Program-made: the position numbers and the translations under genes
Part shown: positions 54,438 through 63,410 of the stretch, one piece after another
How the letters are laid out: each line of letters starts with the position of its first letter
Position numbering within the stretch: the stretch's first letter is position 1
Assembly: GCF_042648445.1 (NCBI RefSeq)
Contig: NZ_JBHRYB010000013.1
Coordinates: forward strand, 372,001 to 436,000
From: Bacterioplanoides pacificum
GTDB lineage: Bacteria > Pseudomonadota > Gammaproteobacteria > Pseudomonadales > Oceanobacteraceae
Direction of reading: 5' to 3'
DNA: 64,000 nt
The notes under the pieces: generated by a model
What the model was told of the DNA's origin: nothing
The model's database searches: none
What the model saw: only the letters and a program-made list of their open reading frames with translations

Positions 54438-55580
54438 TCAGGGCATTTTATGTTTGCTGTGACAGCCTTCTGTCTGACGCTCGGCTACTCCCAGCGCCTC
54501 GATACGCTGTAGCAACTGTTGCAAAGCCGCTTCACCGTAAAAATGAAAATTAATCACCCAGCTGACATGCCACTGGCCCGCTGCCAGCGCCTCCAGTTGT
54601 TCACACAACCACTGTTGCTGCTGCGGATAACTGGCGACCACCTCATCACGGCGCACTTCGCCACCGTCAATCCAGATATTACAGGCGTCGTAATAAGGCC
54701 AGCGACGCAGCAGAAATTTCCAGCCATTGTGGCAAACCAGACGCTGCTCTTTCCAGTCACTGCCCTGCCATTTATTACTGACAAACGCTGCCAGCCGGGA
54801 ATCAGGAAATGCCAACGCCTGTTGTTGCAGAAACGGCTCCAGCTGCTGGATTTCCGGCCCGCGTTCACTGCCCAGCCGGGCCTGTACCTGATGCTGTGTC
54901 CACTCAATAACAGCGCCATGAGCGGCCTCATCCTGCAATACCTGATCGTCCAGGGCCATCGCTTCCAGGGCCTGCCAGATGTTAACCGCCGGTTGCAGTG
55001 CCGCCGCTGCCAGTTGCTGGTCGTACAGCTGGCGTGCCACCGCGGCCCGGTAGCCGATGCCCCACTGACCGGTAAAGATCAGCGGTAACAATTCGCTGGC
55101 CAGCTCAGGTAAGTCCGTCGCCAGTTTCTTCAGATCGGGGTAGGTCAGATATAACTGGTAAGAAATGCGGCTGCGGTTCGTCGCCTGGCTGACAATATCC
55201 AGTAACTGCTGACGCAATAACGGAATAAACCAGCCCTGATGAGCCTGACAAACCAGTGAGATTTCATAATCCGCCAGCGACAATGCCGGCATGCCGTCAA
55301 ACAGGTCGTCTAATAAACGACGACTGTCGCGGGTTTCGTATTGCAACAAATCTTTAACGGCGTAAAAAACAGTGCTGCGCAAGTCATACTGCAACCGGTC
55401 AGCAACGCTGTTACGCTCCAGCCCGGTGGCCTGCATTAATTCACTGATGCGTGAAAACCACGGGCTGGCCTGCTGTAATAACCGGATATTTTCGTTGCGC
55501 TCATAGTCCGTTTGCGGGAATGTCGTCAACGCCTGCTGCAGGGTTTTAATCGTATTCAGTTCGGTTGTATCCAACGCCAT
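54438..55580 (-). CDS. Protein of unknown function
   Basis: 380 residues from ATG 55580; the frame opens six codons earlier. It is soluble and mostly helical, with repeating Leu-rich segments (LLDDLFDGMPAL, LLRQQLLDIV, LPELASELLPLIF) and a C-terminal part rich in Trp (WKEQRLVCHNGWKFLLRRWPYY). I do not recognise it. It follows the AlkC-like gene on the same strand after 44 bp and may be cotranscribed. Confidence 0.65.
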   Translation of the reverse strand: MALDTTELNTIKTLQQALTTFPQTDYERNENIRLLQQASPWFSRISELMQATGLERNSVADRLQYDLRSTVFYAVKDLLQYETRDSRRLLDDLFDGMPALSLADYEISLVCQAHQGWFIPLLRQQLLDIVSQATNRSRISYQLYLTYPDLKKLATDLPELASELLPLIFTGQWGIGYRAAVARQLYDQQLAAAALQPAVNIWQALEAMALDDQVLQDEAAHGAVIEWTQHQVQARLGSERGPEIQQLEPFLQQQALAFPDSRLAAFVSNKWQGSDWKEQRLVCHNGWKFLLRRWPYYDACNIWIDGGEVRRDEVVASYPQQQQWLCEQLEALAAGQWHVSWVINFHFYGEAALQQLLQRIEALGVAERQTEGCHSKHKMP

Positions 55581-55624
55581 CTTGCTGTTACCTGCCACCG
55601 GGATTTATTGACAACCATGTTAAC

Positions 55625-56740
55625 TCAATCGATCTGCAGCTGAAACTGACCCAGTTCCGATGACACACCATTAATCAACACATGCACAACATGGCGGCCA
55701 GCATAATGTTTACGGGTGGACATATTTTTCAGCGATACACGTTTGCTAAGCAGCACGCTTTCACCGCCATCCAGCTGCAGTGTTTTTAACTTAAACACTT
55801 TTGCCCCTATACGGCCATTAGCCTTGACATAATCGACGACCAGATCCACCAGCAGTGGCTGTGCTGCAGCCGCCCGATTCGTCAGACAAAACTGCAGCGT
55901 CAGCTGGTCTCCCCGGCGTGCCTGCTGCGGACTGATAGACACTGCGTCGATCGCCACATCGATATCGCGACCATAACCTAACACCGCCAGAGCTTCCGGC
56001 TCTGCCCGTTTAATGGCCGAGCGTAATGCATGATTAATCAGCCAGCGGCGGTTGTCATCAGCATCCGTTAACCAGCGCCGGCAAACGTCACATAATATTG
56101 CCAGGTTATCTTTACCAATATCGTTGAGATTATTGGCGACCGAACGACGGACATACAAAGACTCGTCGTCTTTTAATTGTTCCAGCAAAGGTAACACCGC
56201 AGCCGGGTCCTGCTTAAACGGTTTTAATGCCATTCCCCAGGGTAGCCGTGGCCGTGTCCCTTCCGATACCAACCGCCGCACGTGCTCATTCGGATCCGTC
56301 AGCCATTGGTGCAAGCGTGCCAGGGTTTGTTGTGGATAACGCAGCAGAAATGGCCGGATACAGAATTCTGCCGTAAAACGTTGCGTCAGTTGGTACATGG
56401 CTGCCATGGACGGTTCAAAATCATCCAGCCCGAATTCACTGATATAAAAGCTGTGCGGCAGATAATAAAATGCCGACATACTGAAACTGCGGCTGTCCTG
56501 TAATTTCACTCCCATGGAGCGCACCAGAATATCCATTGCCCGCGGGTAATCATGTGGCAAAAAATGGTGCAGCTGTTGCGCCATGTGTTTACCACGCGCC
56601 ATTAATTCCAGCGAGTCAAACCCGGGCAACACCGCCTGACGATATTGTGACGCATTAAATGCCGGATAAACCTGGCAGATCTGTTGCGCCAGCCAGTCAA
56701 CCACTTCCGGGCCGTACTGATCTTTTAATGCCTCAGCCAT
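55625..56740 (-). CDS. AlkC-like DNA alkylation repair protein
   Basis: 371 residues from ATG 56740, preceded by GGAGAAC; a long upstream extension to 56899 is not supported. HEAT-like repeats are seen, with RLVSEGTRPRLPWGMALKPF and DDESLYVRRSVANNLNDIGK (landmarks ~165-215), the family core. A C-terminal all-beta domain of ~110 residues (SISPQQARRGDQLTLQF, starting near 265) matches the Ig-like domain of one AlkC subgroup. AlkC/AlkD enzymes excise alkylated bases without flipping them. Confidence 0.85.
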   Translation of the reverse strand: MAEALKDQYGPEVVDWLAQQICQVYPAFNASQYRQAVLPGFDSLELMARGKHMAQQLHHFLPHDYPRAMDILVRSMGVKLQDSRSFSMSAFYYLPHSFYISEFGLDDFEPSMAAMYQLTQRFTAEFCIRPFLLRYPQQTLARLHQWLTDPNEHVRRLVSEGTRPRLPWGMALKPFKQDPAAVLPLLEQLKDDESLYVRRSVANNLNDIGKDNLAILCDVCRRWLTDADDNRRWLINHALRSAIKRAEPEALAVLGYGRDIDVAIDAVSISPQQARRGDQLTLQFCLTNRAAAAQPLLVDLVVDYVKANGRIGAKVFKLKTLQLDGGESVLLSKRVSLKNMSTRKHYAGRHVVHVLINGVSSELGQFQLQID

Positions 56741-56832
56741 CGCTGTTCTCCATCCTGTTATCGCGCCAGTATATGGATTGTGACTGACAATATCTGTCAG
56801 TACACTGAGAAAAAATAACACCGGTTGCCGCC

Positions 56833-57246
56833 ATGAAACGATTAACCCTGTTCGCCCTGATCCTGCTGTCGCCTGTCGTGGCCGCAGACGTTCCGGCAAC
56901 CACGCCCAGCGACGCCGGAGAAAACGACGCAGAAAAAAACCACGCCGAGCACTCCGGCCACAACACTCATTCCGATCAGCTGCTGCTGTTGCTGAACCAT
57001 AAAATTGCGCTGCAGCAGTTGCAGCAGAACTATCCCGCAGAGGTTACACAACAACACGCCAACCTGGCCCGTCAGAAACGCCACCTCGATCAGGCATTAC
57101 CGGTATTACAAAGCTACAGTGCTATTACCGCCAACCACTACCCCAATAACAGCTTGTTTCAGCAAAGCCTGATAAACCGCGCCGCATTAGTGCGCGACTA
57201 TGCTGATCTGGTCAGTACCTTTTACCGCCAGCTGCTGGGTCGCTGA
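56833..57246 (+). CDS. Small exported His-rich protein, unknown
   Basis: 137 residues from ATG 56833. Signal peptide about 1-18 (ending VAA). A charged stretch HAEHSGHNTHSD near 37-48 has four His and could bind metal. The rest is Gln-rich helices (LLNHKIALQQLQQNYPAEV). Divergent from the AlkC-like gene. Not recognised. Confidence 0.6.
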   Translation: MKRLTLFALILLSPVVAADVPATTPSDAGENDAEKNHAEHSGHNTHSDQLLLLLNHKIALQQLQQNYPAEVTQQHANLARQKRHLDQALPVLQSYSAITANHYPNNSLFQQSLINRAALVRDYADLVSTFYRQLLGR

Positions 57247-57321
57247 AGCCAGCGGGTAACGGCACACCGGGGAGCGGAAAACAAATAATGATTGCCTTTG
57301 CAGCAGCTAACGCCTATTTTA

Positions 57322-57337
57322 TTAATCAACTGATTAA
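57322..57337. promoter_or_regulatory. Likely TetR operator
   Basis: TTAATCA (57322-57328), AC, TGATTAA (57331-57337): an exact 7-2-7 palindrome, 20 bp before the TetR start codon, inside an AT-rich promoter region. The typical site for autorepression by the regulator encoded next. Confidence 0.7.
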
Positions 57338-57356
57338 CCAATAAGAAAAGATCGTT

Positions 57357-58004
57357 ATGTCACGCGGCAGACCCAGAGATCCGGCTCGTCAGCAAGCCAG
57401 CAAACAGGCGCTACGCCTGGCAGCCCAACAGCTGCTGGAACAGAAGCCTTATCGCTCTATCAGTATCCGTGAGCTGGCTCAGCAAGCCGGTACTCAATCG
57501 GCGATGGTGAGTTATTACTTTGGCAGCAAAGAAGGCTTATTCCTCGATCTGCTGCAACACAGCGGCGAACAGCGCCAGCAACGGCTGCAACAGCTGGGCC
57601 TGCGCATTCAGGCGCAGCCAGACCAGGCCATCGGCTTGCTGGTCGATAATCTGGTTGAGCTGATGGCCTCCGAGCCCTGGCTGGTGCGGCTGTTACAGGA
57701 TGAAGTGTTAAGCCAGCAGTCGGCATTACGTAACGGTTTTATGCAGGCCATTCCTGATCGCCTGAAACAGGGTTTGCTGGCGTTATTTCAGCAACTGATC
57801 CGTCAGGGAGTGTTACGTGCCGATCTGAACCCCGGTTATATGGTGGCCAGTCTGATGAGCCTGGTGGTTTTTCCGTTACTGGCTGAGCCTGTGATGTCAC
57901 AGGTGCTGAACATTGATCGCAACACCATCGTCAGCGACGAATGGAAACACCACCTGACTCTGGTATTAACTCAGGGGCTCGCCCCCGGCGGAGAAACAGC
58001 ATGA
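57357..58004 (+). CDS. TetR-family repressor of the efflux operon
   Basis: 215 residues from ATG 57357. The HTH lies in YRSISIRELAQQAGTQSAMVSYYFGSKEGLFLDLL (landmark ~28-62). The C-terminal ligand domain is variable. Its stop overlaps the next start (ATGA), so it is cotranscribed with the pump it should regulate. Confidence 0.92.
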   Translation: MSRGRPRDPARQQASKQALRLAAQQLLEQKPYRSISIRELAQQAGTQSAMVSYYFGSKEGLFLDLLQHSGEQRQQRLQQLGLRIQAQPDQAIGLLVDNLVELMASEPWLVRLLQDEVLSQQSALRNGFMQAIPDRLKQGLLALFQQLIRQGVLRADLNPGYMVASLMSLVVFPLLAEPVMSQVLNIDRNTIVSDEWKHHLTLVLTQGLAPGGETA

Positions 58005-59401
58005 CACCCGGAAATGAAACAACGGCTGGCTGGCTCAGCTCCAGGCTGGCGTTGCCATTACTGGCCGTCGGCGGACTGTTGATATTAATTATCGCCAAAA
58101 CTCTGGCCCCCGGACCGGAGCAACAACCACCACAAGAAATCGCGGTCTCCGTTGCCCTGCAACCACTGACAACCAGCCAGCTGGCGCCGTCGGTATCCGG
58201 TTATGGTGTGGTCAGTGCGGCACGGCAGTTACATCAGGTGGCCGAAGTGGCGGCCCGTATCCTTTGGGTACATCCCAACCTGGTTGCCGGTGCCCAGTTT
58301 CAGCAACACGAAGTATTAATCCGGCTGGATGATACCGATTACCGTCTGGCACTGGCTCAGGCTAAAGCGCAACAACACATCATTGCCGCGCAGTTACAGG
58401 AGCTGAACAGCAATCAAAAAAACCTGCAGGCTTTGCTACAGCTCAGCGCCAGCAAACTGCAGCTCGCGCGACAGGAATTACAGCGCAAACAAAATCTGGC
58501 ACAACAACAATCATTAGCAGCGTCACAGTTGGATGCCGAGCGGCAAAAATTACTGAATCTGCAGCAGGAGCAACAATCGCTGCAGCAACAGCTTGATACC
58601 TTACCCAGCCGTATTAACAGCCTGAAGGCTCAGGATCAAGCGGCCGCTGCCAGCATTGCACTGCAACAGCGGAATATTGAACGCACCAGTATCAGCATGC
58701 CGTTTAATGGCCGCATCCAGCAACTGGATGCCGACCCGGATGCCTTTAAAAAACAGGGCCAGCTGTTATTCAGTGCCATTGCCAGCGACCAGGTGGAAGT
58801 TGAAGCACAGTTTTCACTGGATAAATTACGGCCGTTTTTTGCCCTGGCATTCAGTTCACCACAAACACCACTGCCGCAATCACACAACCTGCAACAAGCA
58901 TTACAACAGGCAGGCCTGAGCGCCCGTATCAGTTTACCTCTGACCCCGGATCAGTCCTGGCAGGCCGAGGTGGTCAGTGTGCGCGAAAGTCTGACCGCCG
59001 GCAGCCATACCCTGGCGGTGGTCTTGCGTGTTAACCAGCCCTACGACGGTATTATCCCGGGCCAGCGGCCACCGCTGTTAAGTGGTTTTCCGGTACGGGC
59101 AGAACTGCTGGCCAGCCGTCGTCCGCTGATCGCAATTCCGTTGTCGGCCCTGCACCAGCACGCTCAGTCAGCGGCGGCACCAACACACACGATTTATCTG
59201 GCTTATCCGCAAAGCAATCATCATCACCTCAGTCACCGCCTGCTGAAACAGGCCATAACGCCGGCACTACTGACCGACAATCAGGCATTGTTGTTGCCGC
59301 AGGCACTGGCCGATGCCCGCCAGCAGGATGCTCAGCTGGTGCTGAACGATCTGACACCGGCGCTGGATGGCATGGCGCTGCAACAGGCCGGGGAACAATA
59401 A
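58001..59401 (+). CDS. RND efflux membrane-fusion (periplasmic adaptor) protein
   Basis: 466 residues from ATG 58001. One N-terminal anchor helix at ~18-38 (LPLLAVGGLLILIIAKTL), lipoyl-like halves with VSGYGVVSAARQLHQVAE, and a long Gln-rich coiled-coil hairpin (~130-205) for docking to an outer membrane channel. It ends 1 bp before the pump start. The chain has no lipobox. Confidence 0.9.
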   Translation: MTPGNETTAGWLSSRLALPLLAVGGLLILIIAKTLAPGPEQQPPQEIAVSVALQPLTTSQLAPSVSGYGVVSAARQLHQVAEVAARILWVHPNLVAGAQFQQHEVLIRLDDTDYRLALAQAKAQQHIIAAQLQELNSNQKNLQALLQLSASKLQLARQELQRKQNLAQQQSLAASQLDAERQKLLNLQQEQQSLQQQLDTLPSRINSLKAQDQAAAASIALQQRNIERTSISMPFNGRIQQLDADPDAFKKQGQLLFSAIASDQVEVEAQFSLDKLRPFFALAFSSPQTPLPQSHNLQQALQQAGLSARISLPLTPDQSWQAEVVSVRESLTAGSHTLAVVLRVNQPYDGIIPGQRPPLLSGFPVRAELLASRRPLIAIPLSALHQHAQSAAAPTHTIYLAYPQSNHHHLSHRLLKQAITPALLTDNQALLLPQALADARQQDAQLVLNDLTPALDGMALQQAGEQ

Positions 59402-59402
59402 T

Positions 59403-62400
59403 ATGTTGCGTTTATTTGCCGGTCACCCAACCGCCGCCAACCTGCTGATGCTGGCGTTGCTGGCCCTGGGATTATTCAGCCTGCCACAGCTGAGCCGGGA
59501 AACCTTTCCGGAAGTAAAAAGTTACGAAGTACAGATCAGAATCGCCTATCCGGGCGCCGGTCCCGAGGAGGTGTTGCAGGGCATTTGTTTACCGCTGGAA
59601 AACGCCACCAATGGCATCAGTTACCTCGATGAAAAACGCTGTGATGCCCGGGCAAACAGCGGCCTGATGACATTAAAAATGCAACAACAGGGAAACTTTG
59701 ACGACTTCCTCGATGACGTACGCGCCGCCATCGATAAAATTGATAATTTTCCGCAACGCTCCAAAACCCCCATTATTTCAGAAGCGGGTCGCACTGCCCC
59801 GGTCGTCACCCTGGCATTAACCGTCAGCGACCCTGATTTTCCGGCCAGCGAACTCAAGGACCTGGCTGAGCTGATCAAAGCCCGTATGCAACAACATCCG
59901 GGGATTCCGCTGGTAGAACTGTCGGGCTTCAGCCAGCGCCAGCTGATTGTCAGTGTGCGGCCCGAGAAATTACGCCAGTATCAGATCAGCCTGCAGCAAA
60001 TTGCCGCTGTGCTGAAAAAACAGAATGTTGACGTCCCACTGGGAGATTTAACCAGCGCCGGGAAAAACTATGAATTACGTTTTATCGACCAGCAACAAAC
60101 TCCACAACAGCTGGCCCGGCTGACGCTGTTCAGTAATGCTCAGGGCGCAGAAATTCACCTCGGTGAACTGGCAGATATTTATTTTGGTTTTGAAAAAGAA
60201 GAACAATACGTCACGTTTGATAATCAGCGCGCCGCTTTATTACGGGTGTTAAAAAACACCGAAGACGACAGTCTCAGTGTACTGCAGGCGGTTGAAGAAT
60301 TTACCACCGGGTTACACCTGCCGGGCGGGGTGAAATTTTCGTTAACTCAGGATTTCACCACCATAGTCAACGACCGGCTGAAGATGTTGCTCAGCAATGC
60401 CTGGCAGGGTCTGGTACTGGTATTTCTGACGTTATTATTATTTTTTGGTTTACGTTACAGCTTCTGGGTCATTATGGGGTTACCGGTCAGCTTTCTGGCC
60501 GCCATGTTTGTGCTGGTGCAGTTTGGTATCACCATCAATATGATGAGTATGGTCGCCCTGTTACTGGCACTTGGCATTCTGATGGACGACGCCATTGTCA
60601 TTGCCGAAAGCATTGCTTCCCAGCGGCAAGCAGGTCAGCCGCCACTGCAGGCGGTTAGCCGGGGAGTCAATAAAGTTGCCCGCGGGGTTATCGCTTCATT
60701 TCTTACCACAGTGTGTGTCTTTGGCGCCATCCTGGGTCTGGAAGGTAATTTAGGCCAGGTGTTAAGAGTGGTCCCGCTGGTGTTATTAATTGTGATCAGC
60801 ATCAGCCTGATTGAAGCGTTTCTTATTTTGCCGGCGCACCTGTATCACAGCCTGCAACATCAATCAGCGCAGCAAAATGTTAACCCGTTACAACAAGCTG
60901 TTAATCAGTGGTTCGAACGGCAGAAAAACCGTCTCGGCGTATTATTAACCACAGCGATTCATTATCGCTATGCGGTGATTGGTATCACTCTGGCGTGTTT
61001 TTTTATCAGCATCAGCCTGATTGCTTCCGGCATACTGAAATTTAATGCCCTGCCGGAAATGGATGGTGATGTACTGGAAGCCCGCCTGATTATGCCGGCC
61101 GGTACACCGCTGACCAGCACAGAACAACAAGTGGATAGCATTCTGATCGCCCTGCAGCAGGCTCTGCATCAATTACAACCACAGGAACAACAACCTCTGT
61201 TACGTCACACCAGTGTGCGTTTCAGTGACAATGCCGACGCGTTTGATAACGGCCCGCACCTGGCCACCATCAGCCTGGATTTATTAACAGCCGACCAGCG
61301 TAACACCAGCATCGACCAGCTGATCAGTCATTGGCAACAGGCGTTGCCCGATATGCCGTACGCCAGCCAGTTAATTTTAACCGAACCCAGTTTAGGGCCT
61401 GCCGGACGCGCCATCGAAATCCGCCTGTCGGGGTTAGCGCGGCCACAACTGGCACAGGCCTCACAACAACTGCAACACTGGTTAAAACGTTATAACGGGG
61501 TTTATAACATCCTGGACGACTATCGCCCCGGTAAGCCACAAATCAGCCTGCACTTTAAACCCCAGGCACGGGCGCTGAATATTGACGCCGCCAGCGTGGC
61601 AGAACAGCTGCGCAGCGCCTATGCCGGTATTGTGGTTGATGAAGTGTACCGTGATATTCACCCGGCGTTCCCCGGGCTGCTGAACAGTGCCGATAATCTG
61701 GAAATTACCGTGCAACTGAATAAACAACAATCGTTTGACCAGCTGCGGGATTTTCCGATTCAGCTGCAACAGGCAAACGGTAAGATTCAGCTGATCCCGC
61801 TGGCAACCCTAGCCGACATTCAGTGGCAACGGGATGTTTCGCGGATTCACCGAATTAATAATCGCGACACAATTACCGTCTTAGGCTCGGTGAATAAATT
61901 ACAGGCCAATACCAACGAAGTGATGCTGGATACTCAACAACAGTTTTTGCCACAACTGCTACAACAATTCCCGCAACTGCAGATTGATATTCAGGGGGAG
62001 ATGAACAATGCCCGGGAAACTCAGCAATCGTTACAGTCGGGATTATTACTCGGTTTATTAGGTGTTTTTATTTTATTAAGTTTTCAGTTCCGCAGTTATG
62101 CTGAGCCGGTAATTGTGATGTTATCCATTCCGCTGGCACTGATTGGTGTGGTTGCCGGGCATTTAATCATGGGCCAGAACCTGGCAATGCCCAGCATGGT
62201 GGGTTTTGTATCACTGGCGGGGATTGTGGTAAACAACGCCATTTTATTGGTGGAGTTCGTCAAATATCACCGCCGCAACGGCGCCAGCCTGGCCGACGCA
62301 GCCCGTCAGGCCAGCCAGGATCGTTTGCGGGCCATCGTATTAACCACCTCCACCACCGTCGCCGGTATGTTACCGCTGTTATTTGAAACCAGCTTACAGG

Positions 62401-62561
62401 CCCAGGTATTAATTCCGCTGGTGATCAGCATCAGTTTTGGTTTGTTAATTTCCACCCTGCTGATTCTGATCGTATTGCCCTGCCTGTATACCATTTTGCA
62501 GGACCTGCAGAGCACAGCGGTTACAACGTCAGAGGCAACTCAAGAAACTGCTGATAAATAA
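59403..62561 (+). CDS. RND-family efflux pump subunit
   Basis: 1052 residues from ATG 59403. It has the 12-helix AcrB layout, with the proton-relay GILMDDAIVIAES in TM4 (~395) and AMPSMVGFVSLAGIVVNNAILLVEFV (landmark ~930). It is of the broad AcrB/CusA-like family that extrudes drugs or fatty-acid-like compounds; no metal motif is evident. No outer membrane channel gene is near, so a shared TolC is probably used. Its end overlaps the GST-like gene by 41 bp. Confidence 0.93.
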   Translation: MLRLFAGHPTAANLLMLALLALGLFSLPQLSRETFPEVKSYEVQIRIAYPGAGPEEVLQGICLPLENATNGISYLDEKRCDARANSGLMTLKMQQQGNFDDFLDDVRAAIDKIDNFPQRSKTPIISEAGRTAPVVTLALTVSDPDFPASELKDLAELIKARMQQHPGIPLVELSGFSQRQLIVSVRPEKLRQYQISLQQIAAVLKKQNVDVPLGDLTSAGKNYELRFIDQQQTPQQLARLTLFSNAQGAEIHLGELADIYFGFEKEEQYVTFDNQRAALLRVLKNTEDDSLSVLQAVEEFTTGLHLPGGVKFSLTQDFTTIVNDRLKMLLSNAWQGLVLVFLTLLLFFGLRYSFWVIMGLPVSFLAAMFVLVQFGITINMMSMVALLLALGILMDDAIVIAESIASQRQAGQPPLQAVSRGVNKVARGVIASFLTTVCVFGAILGLEGNLGQVLRVVPLVLLIVISISLIEAFLILPAHLYHSLQHQSAQQNVNPLQQAVNQWFERQKNRLGVLLTTAIHYRYAVIGITLACFFISISLIASGILKFNALPEMDGDVLEARLIMPAGTPLTSTEQQVDSILIALQQALHQLQPQEQQPLLRHTSVRFSDNADAFDNGPHLATISLDLLTADQRNTSIDQLISHWQQALPDMPYASQLILTEPSLGPAGRAIEIRLSGLARPQLAQASQQLQHWLKRYNGVYNILDDYRPGKPQISLHFKPQARALNIDAASVAEQLRSAYAGIVVDEVYRDIHPAFPGLLNSADNLEITVQLNKQQSFDQLRDFPIQLQQANGKIQLIPLATLADIQWQRDVSRIHRINNRDTITVLGSVNKLQANTNEVMLDTQQQFLPQLLQQFPQLQIDIQGEMNNARETQQSLQSGLLLGLLGVFILLSFQFRSYAEPVIVMLSIPLALIGVVAGHLIMGQNLAMPSMVGFVSLAGIVVNNAILLVEFVKYHRRNGASLADAARQASQDRLRAIVLTTSTTVAGMLPLLFETSLQAQVLIPLVISISFGLLISTLLILIVLPCLYTILQDLQSTAVTTSEATQETADK

Positions 62562-63294
62562 AGTCGCGATGAGCCAGCAGGATTGGCTCAAGCGCTTTTT
62601 CCAGTGGTGTATCCAGGGTTTCAAACACCGTCCGTAAAACCGGCGACATGGCACACACGGAATCATCATAAGGTTTAAAAAACGCCATAAAACAGGCCAG
62701 ATAAATATCAGCAATGGTCAGCCTTGTGCCCACCAGAAACGGGCTGCCCTGAGACTTCTGTTGCCGTAACTGTTGTGCCAGTGCCTGCAACTCAGCAATC
62801 ACCGCGGGCTGATAGCGATGTGCCTGAGCAGCGTCGTAACCATATTTTTTCCCCAGGTAGCGGGCTATAAATTCAGGATAACCGCCGGCTTCTCCCTTTA
62901 AACCTTTATCGACCCCGATTAACCGGCGATTCCAGCCCAGCCCCCGGGCATCACACAAACGCTGACACCAGGCCATAACCTGCTGCTGTTGCTGTGGCTC
63001 ATCCGGGACTAACGACTGGCCACTACCGTGCTGCTGAGTAAAAGCCACAATATCGTGCCAGCGATAAAGCGGCGCTTGTTGGTTATAAAACAATACCGGT
63101 GCACTGCGTCGGCCACTCCAGCGCGCCATATCGTCATCACGCTGATCCAGGTAAACCGCCTGCCAGGGAATAGCGCGTAACCATAACAGTGCCTTGGCCG
63201 CTTCACTCCATGGACTGGGAACCCCCTGTGGCACAATCATACGTACACCGGTGGCCGCTTGTGCCTGTGACAGGCCAATATAGTTAACTGCCAT
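62521..63294 (-). CDS. Glutathione S-transferase-like protein
   Basis: 257 residues from ATG 63294. A thioredoxin-like first domain (VPSPWSEAAKALLWLRAIPWQAVYLDQ, ~26-52) comes after a 17-residue N-terminal extension, then a helical domain with the GST block FLVGTRLTIADIYLACFMAF (~185). The usual N-terminal Ser/Tyr/Cys is not obvious. It is divergent from a LysR gene that is likely its regulator. It overlaps the efflux pump gene at the end. Confidence 0.82.
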   Translation of the reverse strand: MAVNYIGLSQAQAATGVRMIVPQGVPSPWSEAAKALLWLRAIPWQAVYLDQRDDDMARWSGRRSAPVLFYNQQAPLYRWHDIVAFTQQHGSGQSLVPDEPQQQQQVMAWCQRLCDARGLGWNRRLIGVDKGLKGEAGGYPEFIARYLGKKYGYDAAQAHRYQPAVIAELQALAQQLRQQKSQGSPFLVGTRLTIADIYLACFMAFFKPYDDSVCAMSPVLRTVFETLDTPLEKALEPILLAHRDFIYQQFLELPLTL

Positions 63295-63309
63295 AACTTC
63301 CCCAAAGAA

Positions 63310-63397
63310 TAAGAATTACTAATCCGTAGCCATTTTTGACTTGATAGAAAAACCATTCAAACGATAATATCTGACCAATAATTAAGATTTTCTAATC
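63310..63397. promoter_or_regulatory. Paired direct repeats in the GST-LysR control region
   Basis: TAAGAATTACTAATC (63310-63324) and TAAGATTTTCTAATC (63383-63397) match at 13 of 15 positions. They are 73 bp apart start to start, about seven helical turns. A promoter TTGATA-N16-GATAAT (63341-63368) between them would serve the LysR gene. Confidence 0.6.
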
Positions 63398-63410
63398 AAA
63401 AGCCCGGCAA

